Shown here one piece after another: positions 33,699 through 43,904 of a stretch of 64,000 nt of DNA. The DNA comes from Pachypanchax playfairii (lineage: Eukaryota > Chordata > Actinopteri > Cyprinodontiformes > Aplocheilidae), in the NCBI GenBank assembly GCA_006937955.1, contig SSNP01000024.1, positions 1,713,993-1,777,992 of the forward strand, read 5' to 3'. Every line of letters starts with the position of its first letter. Position 1 is the stretch's first letter. The notes under the pieces are model-generated. The model was not told the origin of the DNA. It did not search any database and was given only the letters and a program-made list of their open reading frames with translations. A program made the translations under genes and the position numbers.

Positions 33699-36600
33699 GT
33701 ACATGTGTGGTTCTTCTGCTCTTCATGTTCCTGTTCAGTCTGGCAGACAGAGAATACAATTAATAAAAGGCAGAAACGTACATGTTTATATGTTGCCTTG
33801 CACATGAATGTACAGTAAACTGTAAATAGAACCCAAAAGAACATGCTTCATAAAAAAAATGTTGCTTTAACAGTTAGAAACAGTGCTAATTTCAGTAGTT
33901 TTAAGGATAATCTCTATGGGAAATCCTATTCATAGCTAACAACTAGCATAACTGACATTCAGTAACACAGGTGCTTAACACAACAACATAATTTATATAA
34001 TGACAGGGAGATTTAAGGACAATGTAACTTTCAACTCACAGACATCAACAGTTAAAGAGTTAACTGAAACCACAAGACAACATGTTTTTCCCTCATGCGT
34101 CACCATGTTGAACAAACAGCTTAAACACCTTAAGAAATCACTTCTTTTCTCATGACGTCTAATAATGTTTATTTTTCTTAACATATGTCTATAAGTACAA
34201 GAACAAATGTGAACTAGAGCCAAATTCCTTGTTTTTGTGTAACATACTTGGTTAAATAAACTTGATTCTTCTTCTGATTCTGAATTACAACCACATGTTA
34301 GAACTAATGATCAGAATTCCTCAGCTAACCATAGATGACATTGCTAGCATTCCTAGCACAATAAGGGCAGCACAGTGAGGTTTCTCACATATCTACAGTA
34401 AATATTTAAATGTATTTCATTTTCAGTGACATAAATACTAACATGTAGGAACAAGAAGTGGGAGTTAAAGCCAAAACAAAACAAACAGCTGCAGAATAAG
34501 TTGAATGAGACAGAAAAACACCTTGTTGATTTCTGTTGATACTCATATTTTATCTTGTTGCTGTTTGTTCAATTATATTTTTCTTATACTTTAAGCTGTT
34601 GTTATTTTAGAAGGCCTGACTAATACCATGATTGCTTGTGGGGGAGTTTGCAGAATATTCAGCCCCACATCTCTAGTGCTTAGATTCAATTGCCCACTAC
34701 AATATGGCAGCGTCTGTAAACTGGATATTTTAGTTTCATTATTGAACAATCAAACTAGACACAGATGTTTTAAATTGTTTTTTCTTGTCACTGTTTGTTC
34801 TTATGAAACCAGTTTAATGTAACAGAATCTGAACTTTGACATTTATCTCACTTTACTTCCTGTTGACCCTCTGACCCTTGCTGTAGGTCGGCAGAGCTCG
34901 AGAACAGATCACTGTGCCCCCGCTGCATCGATGCGCTCCAAAACTCCTGACAGGTCAGACCGTCTCTCCACCTTCAGAGCCACGTCTGCCGTGGCTAAAC
35001 TCCCAGTCTTCCCTCTGAACTCCCGCCCCCCTCCGTCCTCCCCGACTCTGGGTCAAGGGGAGAGGGAGGGGCGAGAAGGGGAGAAGAAGAGGTCACACCA
35101 GTGCAGCCAACCCAGTCAGCAACCTCCTGCATCCAAGCCAGGAGGACCCACAGGGGTCAGCCGGTCTCAGAAGGCCCAGGGTAAAGGGTTCGGCAGTGGG
35201 AAGGGTCTGCTGAGCGAGTCTCAGGTGCGGCTGCTGGTTGGTCTCCATTATCTCCCCCATGAGCACGGTCCATCAGCCCAGAAGCTGCTTCAGGATCTGA
35301 CATGGCTAAAAACAAACTGCCATCTGGTCAGCGCTAACAGCAAGAAGACCCATCCTCAGAAGGTCTGTCTGAACTTAATGTCTTCATTTCTCTGATGAAG
35401 GATGAAACATGGAGTCCATCACTGATACCTAATATTATGCTCAGGTTGATGAGTGGCGTGGGCGTGCCTCCAGGTTACTGTCTCTGTGTGAAGATATAGC
35501 ACAGCTTCACTGCAGTGTGGTGGGCGGGGCCAACAGGGCTGTGCTCTATGACCTTTACCCTTACGTGTGGGACCTGAGGAACACAGCGCTAATGACAAAG
35601 GCCTTCACATGCTGGCTGGGTAAGAACACAGACACATGACACATCAGTGTATCTCCAGTGGGCAGCAGCATTTAACCTGTTTTTTTTTTTTTTTATAACA
35701 GTTTGTCAAACTACAATTTGCTATCAAATATAGTGGTACTTCTTTATAATATATGGACATTATTATACTTTAACAACATGTTGCCTGTTGTGATTGTATC
35801 ATCAGTCCAGTATGTTGTAATAGACAGTATAATCAAAACTTCTAGGAACAATGTAGTACTACTATAGGTTTTGTAGCTGTATATTGTTTTCCTCAGTCTA
35901 TAATCTTTAGCAATTAGTGAGGTACATTATAATAAAACTGAAATTATTTAACATGTAAGTAGATATATATATACCATGTACTGTAATACTCTGCTGTCAG
36001 CTAAAATAGACATCGTTTATACTAATATTACATTTAGTTTATTTTATATTGTAGCATAAAAGAGCATGAAGATATACATTTGTGAAAGTGTTAAATACTA
36101 CTCAGGTTGGGAATTAGCTTCGGTTTGTGTGACACGTTGTTTCAATTCCTTCAGATGGACGAGTGTTGAATGACAGCTCCACACTCGGTTCCTGGAAGAA
36201 CTGCTTTCACTGTAAGTAAGAGTTCACATGAGTTCACCTCGCTCGCTCACTATCTCTCTCTCTTCGTTCCCTCAAAAAGTGAAAGTAAAACAATGATGTT
36301 TTCATCTTCTATGCTAAAATAATGGGGCAGTAAGAATCACATAAAAACTCTGTAAAAGTTCATTGTGACCATCATTCTGAGAAGATGTAAAAGTCAAAAA
36401 TTCAATGAAATTTTATGAAGCTTTAAATATTTCACTCTGTGCTGGAACTTCTGGTTTATATTAATGGCGTTTATTACATGTCATTATTAGTTCAAGAGAC
36501 CGTCTGCTTTTGTCTTTGTTAGGGTGTGGAAAGACGGTGGGCGCTGACCCGTCGGAGGGGGACTCAGAGCCTTGGGCATTCAAAGGAGGCGTGTCTGGGG

Positions 36601-39600
36601 AAGTGCAGGTAACTTGTGTAAAAGGATAGTTGTGATCAATTTATCAAGATCTACATCTTCACATTCTTAAAAAATATGATTTACATCTGTAAAATGCAGC
36701 TGACAGCCCTTTCTAACATGTTTGCCATTGTATTGCATAGATGCTCCTCCCAATAGGCAGCAGTAATGAACTCTTCACTCATCCTCCGCCCCTCTTCCCT
36801 ACCTCACGTCTCTACAACATCAGGCCCTACCACAGCAAAGACAAGGTAGGACAAACTCACCCACATGCATCATATTCTCAAATATCACAGTATTTGGGGC
36901 TCAGACTAGCACACAAAACAATAAACTTTTCAAATGTCTGAATATTCAGCCAAACACTAAATTTACTACACTTTAAAGAAGCCATTCCATTAAAAATGTT
37001 TTTTTCTGAGGTTTCTGTTGAATATTTTAGCTCCACAGGTGTTCTTACCTTCATAGTGGGTGTGAAAACAGGTCAACAACTTCTTTCAGTTTTTATCTCT
37101 CAAACTACGCAGGTGGTGATAAAACCCGAGTTCTAATGGCCTGTATCTGTTTCGTCACAACTCCTTTGCCCGTTAGTATTCGGTAGCTTCCACTGTTGAA
37201 ACCATTGCTAGCATGCTGCTGGCTAAAAGCTGTTAGCATAAACACTTATCAAACAGGAAGAGACTCTGTGCGCTGCCATACATGTCAGCTCTCCCAATTT
37301 TCCAAGGAGACTCCTGAATTTCAGTGCTCCTCCCAAAAATCTCCCAGAGCCACCTTCCTCCCCCGAATTTTTCCCAATTCCCAACACTTTCCGCCGTACG
37401 TCATTTTAGACCAACTATTTATAGCGATAACACCTGAAAGACCGTCTTACAAGCAGAGATTACATGCTGCAAACTGTCGCACCCCGCTGCAACGCGGCTA
37501 TCAACCCCCTCCCCTCCTGCTCCGACACTACTAGCACCCCCACTCTGATACTACCAGCAACTAGCGCCCCCGACGCACCTCAACCACAGTCTCCCTAATT
37601 ATCCCTAACTTTCTCCAATTCTGAGTTCTCAAGGTTGACATGTAAGTGCACTGTTGCCATGCACAGCGGGGAGGAAACAGGAAGCCATGCTCTCATAGGC
37701 TAGTTTGTTAGCTAATCTAAGTCCAGCAAGTTTGGACATTGAATATTAATGAGTTGGCGCTGAAGCCGGACGAATTTTCACACAGACAGATTGAAACGTC
37801 TGTTAATCAGTGTTTCCTAACGTTTTTTAGACATACAATGTTTCATATGACAGGTTAATACTTCAGTCATGAAATCTGTGTGAAATGACCTCATCACTGA
37901 TATTCTGAATCTTGTTTTTGTAGGTGGAGTTGTATCGAATGGTTCGCCAGCTTCACCTGCGAACTCAAGGTGGCCAGGAATCTAGCGTGGCTCATCCAGA
38001 TGTCATTGGGGACAGGTTTGTCAACATGTGATTGTAAAAAAGAAACTAAGATCTTATCAGAGTGATATGTGAACCTGTCAATGATGGTACCTGTTTTACT
38101 CTGAAGGTGTCTTGGCCCATGTCTGGCGCTGAGCCCGGAGTACAGCTTCATCCTGGAAGATGAGCTCGGTGTTTGCGGCTGTGTTCTCGGCATCTTTGAC
38201 GTTCGTTCTTTCGCCAAGCGGTGTCAGGCCAGCTGGATCCCTGCCATGAGAGACAAATACCCACCAAAAGGAAACAGCACACACACCCACACACAGGTGA
38301 ACAATAGCACTCAGGGGCAGCGTGATGAACCCATGAACCATCTGTGTCTCAACACCAACTGCTGCGTCCAACGAAGACAGCAGGCGAAGTTATGCACACG
38401 AATGTTTAGACAGAGTCTCTGTACTAATCCAAGATTATTAGTCACTGTGCAGATGGTCTAAACACGCACATAAACATGTTGACACAGAAATTTGTATGTG
38501 TTTCTACAGCCATCATGTTAATAGAGTTTCAGCATAAGCAGGTACATATTGCGCAAAATATCCACAATGAAGCAGTTTATAAACATGTGTTCAGTTATTA
38601 TGATAAGACATTCAAAGGATGTGTAATTACTAAAACAATTAGTTCAAACTATAACATGCGATGTGCCTAAAGGGTTTTAGCTCAATAGAAATGATCTCAG
38701 TTCACCTTTTCTATAGCCCGGAGCTGCTGGTGAGTAACACACAGTCAGACGCAGACATCTGTGAATGATGGCTCTTCCTGCTCGATGAGTTATGATGCAA
38801 TATCACAGTCATAATGTGGGTTTCTGTCAGTTTAATCTCAGCGTGTGTGCGCATGTAGGCAAAAAAGTCTGGAATATTTTGGCTTGATTGACAAGTAATT
38901 AACAGGTTTTATCTTTTTACGCGGATGTTTTTATGTGTGCAGCCTCATGTTAAGACTCTAAACTGCTCAGAGAGAACAAAAAGAGCGAAACACCTTCTTA
39001 TCAAGAAGAGTAATGTTTACAAGATTCTTTGAGTTTCAGCTTGTTGTCTGTCTGCTTTTCTTTGATCAGGACTTGATCCAGTTAATGGAGGAAGACCAGG
39101 GGGAGTACCCGGACTCGCTCCTCTATCACTTCCCCTCTCAGCTGCGATTAGACGCCCTGCCTGAGCTGGTGGACGTCAGCGTGAGCCGAACCCTCCTCAC
39201 CACCCTCCTTGCTGCACTAAAGGCCAACGGTAAACACAGACTGCATGTTTTTAATCTTTTATGTTAAACTCAACTGTGTTCAATTATTTACTACTTGAAT
39301 TCCAGTTTATTGGACAACAGTAATAATTATAACATTTTATTTTATGATAATATTTATTATAGTACTATAGAATTGCAATACTTAGATCCTCCACCAGGGG
39401 GCAGAAGACATGTAGGATTCACTACAGCAGGTTTACGTTGATCATTTACTTACTAACTAAAGTTTACTAGTTTCTGTGTTGTGCTCTGTAACTGGCTCTA
39501 TATAAATAACACCGAGTTATATTTAGTAATAAGAAGCCAAGCAGTGATCAGCAGTGGTTTTAGCCTTTTTAGTTAAGCTTTATGTTAAGTTGTTGTGCTT

Positions 39601-40520
39601 ATGGAGCATAATGACACTGCAGATGTTTTAGATTTTCAACATTTTCTCTGTAGTTTTGTTTAATTAATCTATATCCAGTTTAAAGTCCCACTCTGATCAT
39701 AGTTTGAGCTATTTTAAAACGTCTCAGTGATCATTAAATTACCACTATGGCATTTTTACCAAAAATTTACAAAACGTGTCGTTTTCTAAGAAATAGTTTC
39801 TCCATATCGGCAGTAGCTCATTAGCAATGTGTGGGGGAACTGTTGATGCGGAGGATAGCTCCACCCCTTTCCCCGTTGCAAGGAGATTTATGCTAGCACT
39901 ATAAACCCGCACAATCCATCTCTTACATCACTAAAACCTGCTTATTTAAACAGCATTTTTCAAATTACTAATAAGTCACAGCGATTTAAAACAGAAATAC
40001 TCAAAAATGCAATTTTGGGATCAATTCTCTCAAGAATCATCCTCTATTATCTGAAAAATGCCACAAGAACATGTTAACAACACGAAAAACACGGTTTTAC
40101 TGGGAGTGGGTCTTTAAAGTAAAATTGTCTTTTAACATAAAGTTGGTTTTACTGCTATTTTCAGGCATTAGTGTCTGTATATTATTTTTGTATAGCACTT
40201 TAACAGAATATATTCCAATTAAAAAGAAAGGATGGAGAATCATTTAACACCTTAAATTATAAAAGATAAAAGAAAATTAAATCTGTTTGTGAATTTTAAA
40301 TCAAATTCCAGCTTCTACACGGTCTGACTCAGAGCTTTTTCCATCAAGCTTGTTACCCTGTGCTTGTGTTTTTCTGACTGCAGGTTCTCAGGGTGTGTTC
40401 TGTGAGGTGCAGCCTACAGACCATCAGAGACTGGAGTTCTTAACCAAACTGGGTTTCCTGGAGATCCTCAGAGGAGAGGCCCGGAGCAGAGAGGGGGTGG
40501 TGCTGGGGAGGCTGCTCTGA
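25149..40520 (+). CDS. oga-like: Protein O-GlcNAcase-like (GH84 hydrolase with GNAT-like C-terminal domain), complete
   Basis: Exons: 25149-25188, 27908-27959, 29576-29673, 31070-31200, 31286-31457, 31540-31638, 32536-32805, 33612-33698, 34887-35362, 35445-35619, 36155-36211, 36523-36608, 36741-36845, 37924-38015, 38107-38296, 39070-39229, 40384-40520. All introns are GT/AG and the joined frame is 2427 bases, 808 residues plus stop. The start MEDERQFLCGVVEGFYGRPW leads straight into the catalytic barrel. Residues matching human OGA D174, D175, Y219, W278, N280, D285 and N313 are present at D121, D122, Y166, W225, N227, D232 and N260, a constant offset of 53. By family knowledge OGA removes O-GlcNAc from Ser/Thr of nuclear and cytosolic proteins, and no signal peptide is seen. 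Divergence from human across the catalytic domain, and the short linker, suggest a paralog (protein O-GlcNAcase-like) rather than canonical oga. Confidence 0.92.
25189..31069. other. OGA-like introns 1-3
   Basis: Introns of about 2.7, 1.6 and 1.4 kb, AT-rich, with an A-tract at about 26347-26364. 28165-28215 is a copy of the dispersed repeat also found near 34627, 41809 and 56205. No other gene is recognised. Confidence 0.5.
31639..34886. other. OGA-like introns 6-8
   Basis: Intronic stretches 31639-32535, 32806-33611 and 33699-34886 around exons 7 and 8. They contain an L2-type tail (34211-34284) and one copy of a dispersed repeat (about 34620-34720). Nothing else is recognised. Confidence 0.5.
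34211..34284 (+). repeat. L2/Rex-type retroposon 3' tail
   Basis: GTGTAACATACTTGGTTAAA followed by repeated TTGATTCT/CTGATTCTG units, like the copy at 12630-12680. It sits in OGA-like intron 8. Confidence 0.5.
34887..35362 (+). CDS. oga-like: OGA-like exon 9: basic, low-complexity linker and start of stalk
   Basis: Residues about 317-475. The first 110 are rich in Ser, Pro, Gly, Arg and Lys (for example GQGEREGREGEKKRSHQ) and likely disordered. The last part, LVGLHYLPHEHGPSAQKLL, matches the stalk helix of OGA (LADLFYLPYEHGP in human). Human OGA has a longer acidic insert here with a caspase-3 site; this gene's insert is short and basic instead. Confidence 0.9.
35445..40520 (+). CDS. oga-like: OGA-like exons 10-17: stalk and GNAT-like domain
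   Basis: Residues 476-808. Exon 10 (DEWRGRASRLLSLC, YDLYPYVWDLRN) is stalk. Exon 12 contains EPWAFKGGVSGE and exon 13 LLPIGSSNELF and LYNIRPYHSKD, matching human EPWAFRGGLAGE and TIRPYFPKD. Exons 15-17 carry the acetyltransferase-like fold (YSFILEDELGVCGCVLG, LEFLTKLGFLEI), ending VVLGRLL against human VVILGRSL. In the family this domain lacks clear acetyltransferase activity. Exon 15 ends in a short CA-repeat-encoded THTHTQ tract directly at the donor, which may vary in length. Confidence 0.9.
36977..37892. mobile_element. TTAA-type MITE in OGA-like intron 13, interrupted by a hAT MITE
   Basis: The left end follows TTAA at 36973-36976. The sequence (TTCTGTTGAATATTTTAGCT and on) is an inverted copy of the complete element at 48500-49045. 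The right end at about 37892 lacks its expected CTTTAA border and stops about 30 bases before exon 14. A 370-bp hAT MITE is inserted at 37276-37645. Confidence 0.75.
37276..37645. mobile_element. hAT-type MITE nested in another MITE
   Basis: The flanks GTGCGCTG (37268-37275) and GTGCACTG (37646-37653) form an 8-bp target duplication. The uninterrupted sister copy near 48765-48790 shows the single original site, confirming the insertion. The ends share TTACATGTCA/ATACATGTCA as inverted repeats. Confidence 0.8.
39391..39404 (+). promoter_or_regulatory. CTCF-like motif (plus orientation)
   Basis: CCACCAGGGGGCAG matches the vertebrate CTCF core consensus at every position I can check by eye. It lies in OGA-like intron 16. 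Motif evidence only. Confidence 0.45.
39684..40113. mobile_element. TTAA-flanked MITE in OGA-like intron 16
   Basis: AGTCCCACTC at the left and the inverse AGACCCACTC at the right are each bordered by TTAA (39680-39683 and 40114-40117). 430 bp, non-coding, same target preference as the elements at 2114 and 48500. Confidence 0.8.
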
Positions 40521-41044
40521 ACATATTAAACACTCACACGAGCCTTCAACATGTGATCACAGACCGGAGCTCCTTTTAGACATGAAACACATCATATTAA
40601 TAACTTCAGTCTCTTAAAACACCCAGAAAAAAGTTCCATGACAAGTTTTTCCATGTCTCACAGAATTACCTTTGATAGTAAAAGGAGTAAGCCATGACAT
40701 CAGATAACATCAGAGCTCCTATTGAGTCACTTTCCTTCATAAAACTAATCAGATTACCATAAAACCCTCCATCTTTTATCAGCTTGTGGCTAATCTTTGT
40801 GCTTGAGGTCGAGTTCTGAAGAAAAGCAACTAGATACTTATATTTTCTGGTAAAGTGACAGAACAGTTATCGGTTTGTTAAAGTTCTTTCACAAAAATAA
40901 GCTAAGTGGCTGTACCAAAAACAAAGAGAACGAAGAGGGAAGAGTTGATATTTATTTTGATAAAGTAGAATAATATCACTTCTTTCATGCAGCTGGTCAG
41001 ACTTGTTTAGAAAGTTATAACAGCTGTCATGTCTCAGATCCTTA

Positions 41045-41050
41045 AATAAA
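41045..41050 (+). terminator. Candidate polyadenylation signal of OGA-like gene
   Basis: AATAAA about 525 bases after the TGA at 40518-40520, the first canonical hexamer noticed downstream. It would give a 3'UTR of about 0.5 kb. Confidence 0.35.
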
Positions 41051-41681
41051 GTATCAAATCCAAGATGCCATCAGAATGAAAAGTATCTGACAGAGACGTA
41101 AATGTTCAAATAAACTGAAATGACCAGAGTTAAATCACTGAAAGCACTTATACACTGAATGAACTCTGAACAGTGTGACGTAGAACTTTGAAAACAAGAA
41201 TCATGTGGATTTAAAAAATTTTTTTTTGGAGGGACAAATCCGAATGAACCCAGAGACTTTAATGCAATTGAAAAAATACAAAATATCAATCTATTTAAAG
41301 AACTAACAGTTCTCATCTTGACATGGTATGATTTTTTTAAGCATTAAGAAAAACGGCTGAGCATTTGATAGTATTATTTTAAATGTAACAGGACCAAATA
41401 ACAGCATGTCTTTCATCTGCTCTTGTAAGTTTCATGTCAGGTCTAAAGCAGCCACACTGTTTTAACAAAGAAATCCGATGGTTGTCTGATTCCCAAATTA
41501 TACAATTAATTATTCTCAGCTCCAAATTAAACTGTAAAAGCTTTAATCAACTATTTAATTTTACAAGGAGCTGATTGGCTAAAATTAATTTTTTTAATCC
41601 TTAAATAGTGTTTAAACCATAAGCTGGATATTTGAATGGACACAGAAACACAACTTGTAACTTGGTGTCTGAATAAAAATC

Positions 41682-41696
41682 GCCCCCTAGTGGCTG
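41682..41696 (-). promoter_or_regulatory. CTCF-like motif (minus orientation)
   Basis: Read on the minus strand: CAGCCACTAGGGGGC, a close match to the CTCF core. It lies about 2.3 kb from, and in convergent orientation to, the motif at 39391-39404. Confidence 0.45.
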
Positions 41697-43721
41697 ACTC
41701 CAGTAATCATTTAAATTTCCAGCATGTTAGTTCACATAGTTCTTATCCAACTGTTAATTCCTCTTACACGTTTATTCGTAAACAGTGTTTAATTGATGCT
41801 TAAAACACCAAGATTGCATGTGAGTAGGCGGGGCTTTCAGCACGACATCTCTAGCAGAAAAGCTCAAGTTCTAAAAACTCAACACAGCAGAGCGAGTAAT
41901 TGGCTTTAGCTTAGTGGACAAGCAGCTAAACGCTAACTGGATGGTTGTTAGTCTGTTAGTTCCCGTCTCAATAAGATGTCAAATATACATGCTTTTATTT
42001 TGAAAATCATCCATCTTGACACATTTTAAGATTCATTAACTGAGTTTTTTTTTTTTATTTGAGGCACAGCAACTTAATTGCTGGGTTGGTGCTGGCTGTC
42101 ACATGACCTTTGTACAGATTTAGGGTGTTTATTTCTCTTTTGTTACCAGATACAGACTAAGATCGAACCCTTCATCTGAGTTGGACTAAACAATCCTCTC
42201 TGGTGGATTTTCAGCTCTGCTCCTTTTATTCTCTTTATGTTTTACATATTAAGATGTCTGAATGTTTTCTCGAACTGCTCCTGATGGTAAAAATGTCTGA
42301 AACACCAAACCAAACCCAGGTATGGCATCACTGTTTACTCTTTTTTGGATCAAATGAATGTTTACATGCATGAACATCGTGTGGCTTTATTTCGGAGCAG
42401 GGTTATATGTATATTGATGTGAACACATGCAGATAGACTTCTAATGGCATGCACTTATTAAAAAAAAAACATTTTTTATTGGATATTTATCACCTATTAT
42501 AGCTATAAAAAAACGTAGGAACATGTGAGAAAAGTAGAAATTAATTCATGCATGTTAAAACTCATTAACAGTCAAAGAAACCAAAAAAATGCTAAAACAT
42601 AAACCCACTCCCAAAGTTTACACTTGGTTCAGTTGCTTTTAACAGATACCTCTCCATCACTCACACAGCTGTCTGATACTAAAACATTTCCTCTTTTATT
42701 AACACACATGAGTGAGCGTGTGCTAAAAATACAACAGCTGTGACATTCTGCCTTTACGCTGAACACCTGATACACCGAATCACGTGAAAAAGAAGCACAA
42801 TAACAGTCGAATCGTTGAACTGAAAGTACGTAGGACAGTGAATGTTCATTTCATTTCAGTTTAATAAGACACAACCTGCGCTAGTATTTCTATTTCGACT
42901 TTTTTTTAATTCTACAAATATGTTCAATCAATAGACTGAAATGCACTTTTTAAATAATTATTCCTGAAAGTCTCATTGACATGTTTTTCTTTGATGTGTT
43001 TTTGTATTAACAACAATAATTAAATCTCTAAGATTTGGAGATGATGTAGAAAAAACAATCACAAATAGAAATGCATGATGAAAAGCAAAAACATGTTTGT
43101 GTCTGTCGTCTCAGCAAGTCGTCACTGCATTGTTAAATTTAAAAAAAAAACGTTTTAAAGGTTTTTTTTTTTTTTTTTATTGTGACCATAAATTAAAAAT
43201 ATGTAAAAATAGATAAGAATACAGGGATAAAAATCAGTCAACAAGGATGGTGATGATTAATCTGATTGATGTCAGTTTTAACAATAATTGTTATAATTGA
43301 TAAAAAAAAACTTCTGGGTTTTAGGGTGAATTTCAAAGCAGAGCTGAACGTATATGCAGAGTTTGACAAATCAGAAGAAAATCTTGCTGAAAAATTGGTT
43401 GATTGTAACAAAGTGTCATTTTGAAACAATGTTTTTGAACCAATTTGTTGATTTTCATGCTTATTAAAAATAACTTTTCTTTCCTCTAAGTTGTCTGTTT
43501 CTTCAGTTTGTTTGTTGTCTGAAAATCTGAAAATAAATTTAAGAGTTTTTCTATAACAGATTTGAATTTCTTATTCTTCAACATTGAACATCTTATGGCT
43601 CAAGTCATAGCGCCACCCTGAGGACAAAATTCTAATTGTTTCTTTATGGTGAAATGGGACATTCCGCTTCAGTCCTGAAACAGTTTTTCTGTTTAGTTCA
43701 CTGTAGAAGTGAGTTCTTACA

Positions 43722-43904
43722 CTACACATCTGTACTCTCTCTCTCCTCCATGTTCCCGGCTTGCCATTGGCTGTGGGAGCGCAGGTTGCTTTCAGGGGCC
43801 TTCACTTGACCAATAGGGATGCGATAAGCTGCTAAGCTGCCGGTCAACAGCAACATTAGTGTGGTAACTAATGTAGCTGCCCAACTGCATGCTGGGAGGC
43901 CCAT
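43722..43904 (-). CDS. slc14a-like: SLC14-like exon 8: second signature motif and C-terminus
   Basis: GLPACSWAATLVTTLMLLL corresponds to GLPACTWPFCLATLLFLI: Thr becomes Ser330 and PF becomes AA. It then has YRIPIGQVKAPESN (YKMPLSKVTYPEEN in human) and a hydrophilic tail to TGA. Confidence 0.88.
   Translation of the reverse strand: MGLPACSWAATLVTTLMLLLTGSLAAYRIPIGQVKAPESNLRSHSQWQAGNMEERESTDV

Larger units (their letters stand above)
40521..43721. other. Convergent intergenic spacer
   Basis: The OGA-like gene (plus) and SLC14-like gene (minus) end towards each other. The spacer holds 3'UTR sequence, a CTCF-like motif at 41682-41696 and a dispersed-repeat copy near 41809-41870. A T-run at about 43161-43178 includes a minus-strand AATAAA at 43176-43181 that could serve the SLC14-like gene. 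Confidence 0.5.

Noticed and set aside
34931..35395. 154-codon open frame as a separate gene
   Set aside because: It is exon 9 of the OGA-like gene read through its donor into the intron.
37196..37534. 112-codon plus-strand open frame
   Set aside because: Spans the junction of two nested MITEs; chance frame.
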